From NCBI GenBank assembly GCA_024707405.1, contig JANPZU010000001.1, positions 1 to 64,000 of the forward strand: a stretch of 64,000 nucleotides of DNA, given 5' to 3'. Below the pieces are notes generated by a model. The model was not told the origin of the DNA. It ran no database searches and worked only from the letters and a program-made list of their open reading frames with translations. This DNA comes from Luteimonas sp. Lineage in GTDB: Bacteria; Pseudomonadota; Gammaproteobacteria; Xanthomonadales; Xanthomonadaceae. Positions 53,877-61,836 of the stretch are shown in pieces. Each line of letters opens with the position of its first letter. The first letter of the stretch is position 1. The position numbers and the translations under genes are program-made.

Positions 53877-56843
53877 CTATTCGCTGACTAGCCAGTATGC
53901 CCTCACGGCACCACCCCGCTTGGCATAGTCGAGACCGAACACCATCAGGTCTGCCAAGTGCGCGCCAACTCGCTGCCGACTGATCCCGGGTTGAACGCCG
54001 ACCACCGCGAAACTCAGCTTCGTTGAAGGCGTCGATAGCAGAAGCTGCTTCAGGTCACTAATATCTCCAGAAATGAACTTGGAAGGGCTCTTATGCCGAG
54101 CATGCATTCGATCCTCCATGTGGCTCAAGAGGGTTGCTGCATCGCAGTAGTACACCGACTTCACCAATTGGCCAGCCACTTCGTAAACATCTCCCACTCG
54201 CCCGCCAGACGGTGCCCCGCCAGCGCCTTTGCAGTGATACAACGCAATCTCAACCTCGCCTCCTGGGGATGCGGTCACCGCAATGTAGTCGGCCGCTTCA
54301 CCCGACCGGTGGTCGTAGAACAGAGCGGCGAGACCAGGAACCTGCAACAAGTGCCGCTCAAGGTGCTCTTGAACTGTCGTCTGGCCTGCCAATCGCCGCC
54401 GCAGTTGTAAGGCATTCGAAGAGCTGTCGCTCGGCACGAATTCGACCTTGATGTCGCACCCGTTCCAATCGATTACCTCAGCGTCACCATGCGAAAGGGC
54501 GGCGACCTGCAGGTGTGGAGCTGACATCTTGTTCATCCCTTCGAAGGATGACTTATCGGCAGCATAGAAGACCGGCGGATGCTCGGCGAGCCACTCGGAC
54601 AGATGCATCCACGACTCCGTCGCCGATTCCACCTCAATTTCTACGGCGTTACTTTGCTGCGTCACGATGCGTCCCTGGCCTAGAGAAAAGCGCATCTGCA
54701 CCGACAACTGGTCTAAACTGACCTTGAAGTCCAAAACGCCGTTGTCGGGCTGCGCCGAAAACTCGCACAGCTCCCAGTCTGTCAAGCGACTGTAGTCGAA
54801 CTGGGTGGCACCCGCGGCTCGATAACGAATGCGCGGGTTGGTCTTGAACCCAGCCTTTGCCCATGTCCCTGCTATGACTACGTCCGGGATCCGCCGCAGG
54901 GTCGTCGCAGACTTGACGACGTCAAACTGGGTTTGAGCAAATGGAGCGTTGCCGACCAGCCTCGCGTTGATCTGCGCGACCCATGATAGAAACTCTGAAA
55001 CCGTCAGAGTCTGATTACTCCAAATTTTGGAGGAACTGCTCGCACCAATGGTTTCCTTTGTATTCTCTGTCACACCACTACCGAAGAAGTGTCCTTGCAC
55101 GTACGCGCGGCCGTCGCCGGCAGTTACCGCGCGCTCGGCAGCCGGACCTGTGAGCATCCGATATGTCTCGCTTTGTGAGTTGAAGGTCGAGTTCTTGAGA
55201 CCCACGTTGTAAAACCGGACACCTTCGAGCCCTGCGCGAGCCCGACTTGTCTCCTCGTAGCTCAGTAGACGGAAACTGCCGCAGACTTTGCCCATCAGAC
55301 CTTGATAGATCTTCTCGGTGCGTCGCGTCGAGCCGATGTAACAAAGCTGCGACTCTGGGAAATACATGAGCAGGAACGCATCGTGACGGACGTTGACGAG
55401 TACATCAGAGGTCGCCCAGCTCGGGGGGGCTTCGTCGACGGTCAGCACTAAACTGACTGTGCCATCTGTCGACAGCCACTGCTTTACAGAGCGAAGGGCT
55501 TTTCCGACCATGTCGCCAATCTTCGAGAAGTCCGGCGTCTCGGCACATCTGAAGACCCGAACGTGGGCATACAACTCTAGTGCCAAGGGTGATACCCGTT
55601 CGTAGTCGGACTCCGCGAGTCGGCTCACATGAAGTCGTTCAATAACCGCCTGACTCTCGACGCTACCGACAAGTTCTCGCTGCGCCGCTTCGTCAATCAT
55701 GCAGGCGAGGTCTAAGCCTTCTTTCAGCAGTAAGCTTGGCGCCTCCGAGGCGCGAGCGAGCGGTGCGATGAGGGTTGCGTTGCCCGTAGTTGCGTCACTA
55801 CGCGCGAATCGCCCGATGAACTGGATGGTCGGAACAAGTGAGCGGTGAGGCGAATGGAGTGCTGCCACTTTCAGTTTAGGAAAGTCGTAGCCTTCGCCGA
55901 ACATGTCCACACAAACTATCCCGCGCAGTTCACCAGAAATCAGCCGTCGTTCGCAATCGTCCTGAGTTCGTTTGCTGACTTTGCTGTCGACGGCCTCAAC
56001 CTCAACGCCTAAACTTCGGTAGATCGGGACAAGCTCTCGCGCAGACTTGATGCTGCCCGCGCGCACGAACAGGCGATGATCCTTGCCTGCGTCCCTGTCA
56101 GCGTTGAGCTGGGCTACGGCGGTCCTTGCGATAGAAAGGTCGATCTCATCGTCATTGAGCGGATTGAGGACTGGCGCCGCACAGAATGCTACGGGCTGGA
56201 AGGCCCCTTCTTCCACTGCGCGCGTGACCGGGTATCGATAGACCAGCTTCCCAGGAATAATGCGGCCATCTCGCCTGAAGGGCGTTGCTGTGAGAAACAC
56301 GAAACGGGCTTTCTTAAAATGCGCTAAAAAAGCTGCCCAGGAATCTGCGGGAGCATGATGTGCTTCGTCGAAAATGATGAGGTCGAATAGGTCTTCGCGA
56401 GCTCCCGGAGCAAGCGCCGGAGATGCACTTGCCGCAGTCGTCACTACCACGTCCTGCCCTACAAGGGCCTCCCATGCAGCGACGTCTTCCGGGCGCCCCT
56501 CCAATCTGAGTACTTTCGGGTTCGGAATAGCATCACTGATCGCGCCGATGCGGCGAAGCGTCGAGAGATCCCTGAAGTGCGAAGACACTTGTCTTCGTAA
56601 CGCGTTGGAAGGTTCCACTACTAGGACACGCTTGGCGGCTAACAGCAGAGGCAACGCCATCATCAGAGAGGTCTTGCCGTACCCAGTCGGTAGGCAAACA
56701 ATGGCAGGGTCGTCATGTACCGACTCGTGTGCCAGCACGGCGTACATGGCCCCAAGCTGGCCGATTCGAAACCCCCGGTTCGGAGTTGCGACCTGTGTAG
56801 CCAGATTTAGCGCCCCGCGGTGCTGAGCGAAGAAGTCCGCCAT
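53877..56843 (-). CDS. SF2 DEAD/DEAH helicase with C-terminal PD-(D/E)xK-like nuclease domain; candidate solitary defence gene
   Basis: Residue numbers are from the 56843 start, which follows AAAGGGGGGTGAG. The 988-residue protein has the SF2 core: Q-like region RIGQLGAMYAV, Walker A CLPTGYGKTSL (about 50-60), motif Ia EPSNALRRQ, DEAH in LIIFDEAHHAPADSW (about 155), motif III FLTATPFRRDG, and motifs V-VI DMFGEGYDF...QFIGRFARSD (about 340-370). A middle region of about 450 residues has no match I recognise. Near the C-terminus, ADYIAV (Asp852), GEVEIALYHCKG (Glu863/865, Lys872) and RVGDVYEVAGQLVKSVYY fit a restriction-type nuclease core. It stands alone on the island between repeats, so a one-gene anti-phage or restriction role is likely but unproved. 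Confidence 0.85.
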   Translation of the reverse strand: MADFFAQHRGALNLATQVATPNRGFRIGQLGAMYAVLAHESVHDDPAIVCLPTGYGKTSLMMALPLLLAAKRVLVVEPSNALRRQVSSHFRDLSTLRRIGAISDAIPNPKVLRLEGRPEDVAAWEALVGQDVVVTTAASASPALAPGAREDLFDLIIFDEAHHAPADSWAAFLAHFKKARFVFLTATPFRRDGRIIPGKLVYRYPVTRAVEEGAFQPVAFCAAPVLNPLNDDEIDLSIARTAVAQLNADRDAGKDHRLFVRAGSIKSARELVPIYRSLGVEVEAVDSKVSKRTQDDCERRLISGELRGIVCVDMFGEGYDFPKLKVAALHSPHRSLVPTIQFIGRFARSDATTGNATLIAPLARASEAPSLLLKEGLDLACMIDEAAQRELVGSVESQAVIERLHVSRLAESDYERVSPLALELYAHVRVFRCAETPDFSKIGDMVGKALRSVKQWLSTDGTVSLVLTVDEAPPSWATSDVLVNVRHDAFLLMYFPESQLCYIGSTRRTEKIYQGLMGKVCGSFRLLSYEETSRARAGLEGVRFYNVGLKNSTFNSQSETYRMLTGPAAERAVTAGDGRAYVQGHFFGSGVTENTKETIGASSSSKIWSNQTLTVSEFLSWVAQINARLVGNAPFAQTQFDVVKSATTLRRIPDVVIAGTWAKAGFKTNPRIRYRAAGATQFDYSRLTDWELCEFSAQPDNGVLDFKVSLDQLSVQMRFSLGQGRIVTQQSNAVEIEVESATESWMHLSEWLAEHPPVFYAADKSSFEGMNKMSAPHLQVAALSHGDAEVIDWNGCDIKVEFVPSDSSSNALQLRRRLAGQTTVQEHLERHLLQVPGLAALFYDHRSGEAADYIAVTASPGGEVEIALYHCKGAGGAPSGGRVGDVYEVAGQLVKSVYYCDAATLLSHMEDRMHARHKSPSKFISGDISDLKQLLLSTPSTKLSFAVVGVQPGISRQRVGAHLADLMVFGLDYAKRGGAVRAYWLVSE

Positions 56844-57234
56844 CTCACCCCCCTTTCGCACTCTCGATCGTTCGCCGAGGTTAACCCAGGGCTGTTGCGA
56901 CATTGCAGATTATGATTGCGGGATTGCTACATCGAGCTAACAGCGCGAGTGCGTCGCGCATGCGGCTTGCGTGCATTCCGCGGTCAATTTCTTGCAACGA
57001 CCCCTTTAAGGCGGTCACCGTAGTTTGAGCCTGCATCAGCGACTGACCGGAACCGCATCTAGCCGATCGTCGGTAATTCCTATCCGGACTTCCGCCTCCA
57101 GTCGAACGCCGCTCTCCCCTACCCTCGATAAACATCCCTAATCCCTTCCCCGCCAGCATCAACTCTCCGCCGAGGCTGTGTGAAACCCCCCGTCTGCCTG
57201 GCAATATCTTAGTACCAGTCGATGGGTGCTTTGC
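56844..57234. other. Gap between helicase gene and IS remnant
   Basis: About 390 bases without a convincing gene. It holds the promoter side of the helicase gene and the right copy of the flanking repeat (57119-57171). TGTGTGAAACCCCCC at 57177 may be the left end of the IS1182-like remnant. A minus-strand open frame (56881-57204) has no family features. Confidence 0.5.
57119..57171. repeat. Degenerate repeat, right copy
   Basis: CTACCCTCGATAAACATCCCTAATCCCTTCCCC...CTCTCCGCC is a direct copy of 53701-53751 with scattered substitutions and two extra bases. Both lie just outside the helicase gene. Confidence 0.65.
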
Positions 57235-57483
57235 ATGAAGCGATTCGTAGATGGGGTCGATCGTTCCCAGGGACTCCTGATCCCTGATCGGCTAGAGGAC
57301 TACGTCCACGAAGACAATCCGGTGGGGGTCGACGCCTTCGTCGAAGCCCTCGATCTGGGCGAGCTAGGCTTCGAGGCCGCCAACCGCGCCGCGGGCGGAC
57401 GGCCTGCGTACCACCCGGCCGCCCTGCTCAAGATCTACATCTACGGATACTCAACCGCATCCCATCCAGCGCCACGGCATTAG
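57235..57483 (+). pseudogene. Truncated IS1182-like transposase (DUF772 N-terminus)
   Basis: The 82-residue remnant has the N-terminal pattern of IS1182-type transposases: MKRFVDGVDRSQGLLIPDRLEDYVHEDNPV...VDAFVEALDL, AGGRPAYHPAALLKIYIYGY. The next codons should read LNRI.SSR; the DNA GGATACTCAACCGCATCC appears to lack a C after TAC, so it goes out of frame and stops after a few codons. The remaining several hundred residues and the right end are gone. A dead remnant marking past IS activity on the island. Confidence 0.85.
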
Positions 57484-57668
57484 GTGGGTCACGGCTAGAA
57501 CCTCAGGAAATACAACATTCATTGGATGGACAACCACGATCAGAAGCGGAACCCTCTGGGAATGCAGTTCACAGCGTTGCGTGGATCCGCACAGCGACGG
57601 ATGGGGATCGCGTTGCCAGCCGAAGAACGGTCGGTGATGGCCATGTACCGGAAACCTCAGCTCGAGGC

Positions 57669-58490
57669 ATGCAGATGACGCAGATCAAAGTCGGAATCAG
57701 TCCAGTGCTCCTTTGCCTGCTTGTTGTGCTTGGCACGGCGTGTCCGGTCAAGTCACAGAACAGGCTTACCATCGACGAGGACCTCATGACGGAAGGTTTC
57801 CTTGCTGCGCATCCAGACCTGCGCTGGCGACGTGAAGGGCTTCGATCGTTCGAGCAAGGCGATCATGTGATCGCGATGAGGCAGTTCAAACGCTCGGCGC
57901 GCTATGCGGACAAGCCTTCGCAGGTGTTGATCGCACACATGTATTGGTCTGGCGCGGGGATGCCGGTCGATCGTGCCTTGGCCTATGCATGGATGGATGT
58001 CGCCGGTGAGCGCCATTCACCCGAAATCATCGCCTTGCGCGAGGGATACTGGGATCAGCTGACCGAGGCGGAACGCGAGAGCGCCATTGAGGTCGGCCAA
58101 GCCATCTATGCCGAGTACGGCGACGACGTCGCCAGGCCCAGGCTGGCGCGGATACTGGAGCGCGAACGACGCAAGATCGCGGGCAGCCGTGTCGGTTCGG
58201 TCGGCAGAGTGACTGTCATCCCGTTCACGGGGCCGCGGGCGCAAGGAGGCACTTTGACCCTATATGGGCATGGTGGCTCGATCGGCAACAACGCGCCGGC
58301 CTCGTTCAGCGGGGAACAATACTATGCAGCCGAGTACTGGGAGCCGGAGAAGTACTTCGAGCGGCAGGATCGACTGGAGCGCCAGCCTTTGCGGCCACGC
58401 GTCACGGTGGGTGAGCTCGCACCGGTGCGCGTGCCCGTCGACAATCCAGATCTCGATCCCGAGCCCGAGCCCGAACTCGAACAGGATTAA
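57669..58490 (+). CDS. Secreted Sel1-repeat-like protein
   Basis: The 273-residue protein has an N-terminal signal peptide (GISPVLLCLLVVLGTACPVKSQ; a weak lipobox around GTAC). The helical part is Sel1/TPR-like: GLRSFEQGDHVIAMRQFKRSARYADKPSQVLIAHMYWSGAGMPVDRALAYAWMDVAGERHSPE, then ERESAIEVGQAIYAEYGDDVARPRLARILERERR. The C-terminus has Tyr/Glu-rich segments and ends in an acidic PDLDPEPEPELEQD. ATGs at 57669 and 57675 both work. Xanthomonadales encode many such envelope proteins of unknown role. Confidence 0.78.
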   Translation: MQMTQIKVGISPVLLCLLVVLGTACPVKSQNRLTIDEDLMTEGFLAAHPDLRWRREGLRSFEQGDHVIAMRQFKRSARYADKPSQVLIAHMYWSGAGMPVDRALAYAWMDVAGERHSPEIIALREGYWDQLTEAERESAIEVGQAIYAEYGDDVARPRLARILERERRKIAGSRVGSVGRVTVIPFTGPRAQGGTLTLYGHGGSIGNNAPASFSGEQYYAAEYWEPEKYFERQDRLERQPLRPRVTVGELAPVRVPVDNPDLDPEPEPELEQD

Positions 58491-58840
58491 CTTGGGTCTG
58501 ATGTTTCATTCCAGGCCCATTGGCAGCGATTTTCCGCGCATCGCCTTGGCGACATGCGCGTCCTCCGATCGCAAGCTTGACGATGCGGCGGTAACCACAG
58601 CAGCGCCGCGGCCGCATATGCGTCCGTAGCTGCATGATCGTTTTTGTCGACAGGTACAAGAAACATGTAATTGGCCTGAGGTCGTCCGAGTAATAACTTC
58701 GTCGTGGGTTGAGGAGCGTCGCGGTCACGCGCTGCCTTCACCTGTCCGAAGCCCCAGCAAGAACACGTGCAGCGCATTGATCAACACGGGTCCCCCTACG
58801 TACTTTGCCTCCCGATACAAGCCTGCACGAACGAAGAAAA
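58491..58840. other. Gap before the pirin gene
   Basis: About 350 bases without a supported gene. On the minus strand around 58600-58690 a short stretch reads LVPVDKNDHAATDAYAAA, which faintly resembles an IS110-type transposase core, but the match is too short and lies in no sensible frame. Otherwise no motif is seen. Confidence 0.4.
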
Positions 58841-59898
58841 ATGAAGAAGGAAATGGCCGTTCGCCGATCTCCCTGCAAGGTCGACATCGTCGATCCCGTT
58901 CTCGGCGTTGAGCCACTGAGGTATCCGTGGAAGACCATTGACCCGTTTCTTGTGTGTGGGCACCACCACGATGCCTATCCACCAGGCAATGCAACACTAG
59001 AGCCGGAGCCATCCATCGGCCGAGCCCCGGCACACGATGCCGAAGGCAGGGGCGGCTGGCGGATGTATCACGGCGGGACGGTACCCGGCTTTCCGGTAGA
59101 CCCGCACAGCGGCTTCGAGACGATCACCATCGTGCGCTGCGGTTTCGTTGACCATTCCGACTCCATGGGCGCGACGGCACGCTATGGCGAGGGGGACGTG
59201 CAGTGGTTGACGGCTGGTCGTGGTATCGCCCACTCGGAGATGTTCCCCCTTCTCAGGCGCGACCGCGGCAATCCACTGGAATTCTTTCAGATATGGCTGA
59301 ACCTGCCTGCCGAACGGAAGCTGGTTGCGCCGCGCTTCTCCATGCTATGGAAGCAGGATATTCCTCGCCATGCACACGTGGACGCCAATGGCCGGCTGAC
59401 GCAGATAGACATCATTGCGGGGAAGCTCGCCGGCGCGAAAGCACCCGCACCACCGCCTGACTCGTGGGCGGCACGGCCGGAGAACGACGTCGCGATCTGG
59501 GTTGTGCGAATGGAAGCCGATGCCACTTTCAAACTACCGCCGACGCAGCCCGGAACCAACCGCACGCTCTATTTGCATGCGGGCGGCAGCCTCCTGATTG
59601 GTGGATGGCACCTGCCCCGCCATCACCGGATCACGCTGCATCCGGACATGTCCGCAACGCTGCGCGCGACCGGCAGCGCAGTCTCATTCCTGCTGCTGCA
59701 GGGCCGCCCGATCGCGGAGCCGATCGTGCAACAGGTCCGTTCGTCATGAACACGACGAAGGAACTCGAGGGGGCCTTCTCTGAATACCAGCGCACCCGGT
59801 TCGGCGGCTGGCCCTTCGACCGGCAGGGGCCGGTCCATGCCCGCGACCGGGGCCGCTTCGCAAGCTACCCGGATGGCAGGTTGGAAACGGGCGGCTGA
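58841..59898 (+). CDS. Pirin-family protein, frameshifted as sequenced
   Basis: Pirins are metal-binding cupins; bacterial ones include quercetinases and redox-linked regulators. The first part has DPFLVCGHHH near residue 37, HPH-like FPVDPHSGFETITIV, and GDVQWLTAGRGIAHSEM, the pirin metal region. The frame ends at 59749 after IVQQVRSS, but the DNA continues in the next frame as GPFVMNTTKELEGAFSEYQRTRFGGWPF...RFASYPDGRLETGG, the usual pirin C-terminus. Adding one G to CAGGTCCG near 59735 joins them (about 352 residues). Start may be 58841 or 58853. A homopolymer error is the simplest cause. Confidence 0.85.
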
Positions 59899-60009
59899 TC
59901 CATCCCTGCGCGCCCACACCCGATCCCCGCACGCATTGCACCCGATCAACACCGTCGAACGCGCGGACGTAGTCGGCGCGCGCTTACCCCCTACAAAGAG
60001 ACAACGAAC

Positions 60010-60580
60010 ATGCTCAAAATCGCCCTCATCATCGGCAGCACCCGCCCCAATCGTTTCGCCGACATCCCGGCCGCCTGGATCGTCGCAGGCGCCCAGTCCA
60101 GACAGGGACCTCACGCTCGACGTGCTGGACCTGCGCGAGCATCCATTGCCCTTCTTCAACGAGCCGGCGCCGCCGATCTACACCGGCGGCCAGTACTCGG
60201 AGTCCGCAGCCGAGGCATGGCGGTTGAAGCTCGCGCAATACGATGCGTTCATCGCCACGGTGGCCGAGTACAACCACGGCCCCACCGCCGTCCTCAAGAA
60301 CGCCCTCGACAGCGCGCAGCAGGAATGGATCCGCAAGCCCATTGCCTTCGTCGGCTACGGCGGCATCGGTGGGGCGCGTGCGATCGAGCACCTGCGCGGG
60401 ATCGCGATCGAACTGCAGATGGCACCGATCAAGCAGGAGGTGAACATCGCGATGGAGCCCTACCTCGGCGTCGTCCAGCAGGGCAGGACGCTGGATGACT
60501 ACGAACACCTAGCGCAGGCGCGAACCGCATTGTTCGAGCACCTGGCCTGGTGGGCATCGGCGCTGCGGGCAGCGCGTTGA
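60010..60580 (+). CDS. NADPH-dependent FMN reductase, frameshifted as sequenced
   Basis: A flavodoxin-like oxidoreductase. The N-terminal half (MLKIALIIGSTRPNRFADIPAAWIVAGAQSR) has the FMN phosphate loop GSTRPNR. It then goes out of frame; a second frame carries DLTLDVLDLREHPLPFFNEPAPP, FIATVAEYNHGPTAVLKNALDSAQQEWIRKPIAFVGYGGIGGARAIEHLR, the family core, to 60580. Removing one G from AGGGAC at 60105-60107 fuses the halves into about 189 residues, the normal size. It lies with pirin and BenE in a plus-strand row; such reductases often serve with redox regulators. Confidence 0.85.
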
Positions 60581-60617
60581 TCGCCCGGGCCATCGGCGGG
60601 ATCGGCAGGCATCGCCA

Positions 60618-61814
60618 TTGAACACGCATCATCCCGCGATCCGCCACGGCCTGTGGCGCGACGCCTCCTTCTCCGCGATCGTCGCCGGCATGGTGACCGT
60701 GGTGGTGGGCTTCACCAGCTCTGCTGCCCTGGTCTTCGAGGTCGCCCGCTCCCTCGGCGCGACCGACCAGCAGATCGGTTCCTGGATATGGGCGTTGAGC
60801 TTCGGCATTGGCACGACCTGCATCGTCCTGTCGCTGCAATACAGGATGCCGGTCGTGGCGGCCTGGTCCACGCCGGGCGCGGCGATGCTGATCACCAGCG
60901 TCGCGGGCGTGCCCCTGTCGGACGCCATCGGCGCATTCATGGTGTCGGCCCTGCTGTTCGTTCTCTGCGGTTTCTCCGGCCTGTTCGAGCGGGCCGTCAC
61001 CCGCATCCCGGTCTCGATCACGTCGGGCATGCTTGGCGGCGTGCTGCTGCGCTTCGGTCTTGACGCCTTCAGCGTGCTGCAGGTCCAGTCCGGGATGGTG
61101 CTGGCGATGTTCGCGACCTACTTGGCCGCATGCCGCCTTGTCCCGCGCTATGCCGTGCTGCTGGCCATGCTAGCGGGCATTGGGGTATCGGCCATGCTCG
61201 GCCTCACGCGGAACGAGGGATTCTCGCTCGCCTTGGCGACCCCGACGTGGGTCACGCCGACGTTTTCCATAGCGGCCGTGCTGGGGATCGCACTGCCTTT
61301 GTTCGTCGTGACCATGACCTCCCAGAACCTAGCCGGCGCCGCTGTGATCCGCGCTGCCGGTTATCCGCTGCCGCTTTCGCCCGTAATCGGCTGGACCGGG
61401 GTGGCGAACCTGCTGCTGGCGCCCTTCGGCGCGTTCGCACTCAACCTGGCTGCGATCTCCGCCGCCATTTCGATGGGGCCGGAAGCGCACCCGGATCCTG
61501 CCAAGCGCTATGTGGCCGCGGTTGCGACCGGTGCGATTTACCTGGTGGTCGGCCTGTTCGGCGCCACGGTTGCATCACTGTTCGCGCTCCTCCCGACCGA
61601 GCTGGTCATGGCCATCGCCGGTTTCGCCCTGCTCGGCACCATCAGCAACAGCCTGACGCTCGCCATGCGCGACGAATCCGAGCGCGAAGCCGCTCTGGTG
61701 AGTTTCCTGCTGACGGCCTCCGGCGTGGTCATCCTCGGCATCGGCTCGGCGCTGTGGGGGCTGGCGGCGGGCCTGCTGGTGCTCGCCACGCGCAGGCGTG
61801 GCAACGCCGGCTGA
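60618..61814 (+). CDS. BenE-family benzoate/H+ symporter-like transporter
   Basis: A 398-residue inner-membrane protein with about 12 hydrophobic helices and the BenE family pattern: FSAIVAGMVTVVVGFTSSAALVF at the start, STPGAAMLITSVAG near 90, RIPVSITSGMLGGVLLRFG, and VTMTSQNLAGAAVIRAAGY near 240 (substrate site). BenE-type proteins take up benzoate or related aromatic acids with protons. I take TTG at 60618 as the start because the sequence before the first helix begins there; ATG 60690 would cut the helix. No benzoate catabolic genes are near. Confidence 0.88.
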   Translation: MNTHHPAIRHGLWRDASFSAIVAGMVTVVVGFTSSAALVFEVARSLGATDQQIGSWIWALSFGIGTTCIVLSLQYRMPVVAAWSTPGAAMLITSVAGVPLSDAIGAFMVSALLFVLCGFSGLFERAVTRIPVSITSGMLGGVLLRFGLDAFSVLQVQSGMVLAMFATYLAACRLVPRYAVLLAMLAGIGVSAMLGLTRNEGFSLALATPTWVTPTFSIAAVLGIALPLFVVTMTSQNLAGAAVIRAAGYPLPLSPVIGWTGVANLLLAPFGAFALNLAAISAAISMGPEAHPDPAKRYVAAVATGAIYLVVGLFGATVASLFALLPTELVMAIAGFALLGTISNSLTLAMRDESEREAALVSFLLTASGVVILGIGSALWGLAAGLLVLATRRRGNAG

Positions 61815-61836
61815 CGGGTCGCCACAGGCGACGCGA

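Noticed and set aside
53701-57171. attC sites of a chromosomal integron as an explanation for the flanking repeats
   Set aside because: The repeats lack the GTTRRRY/RYYYAAC core and the inverted arms of attC sites.
56881-57204. Minus-strand 107-residue open frame between helicase and IS remnant
   Set aside because: No ribosome-binding site, odd composition, and it covers the repeat copy at 57119; not supported as a gene.
58487-58777. IS110-like transposase fragment on the minus strand (LVPVDKNDHAATDAYAAA)
   Set aside because: Only a few residues resemble the family and the rest of the frame does not; chance similarity cannot be excluded.
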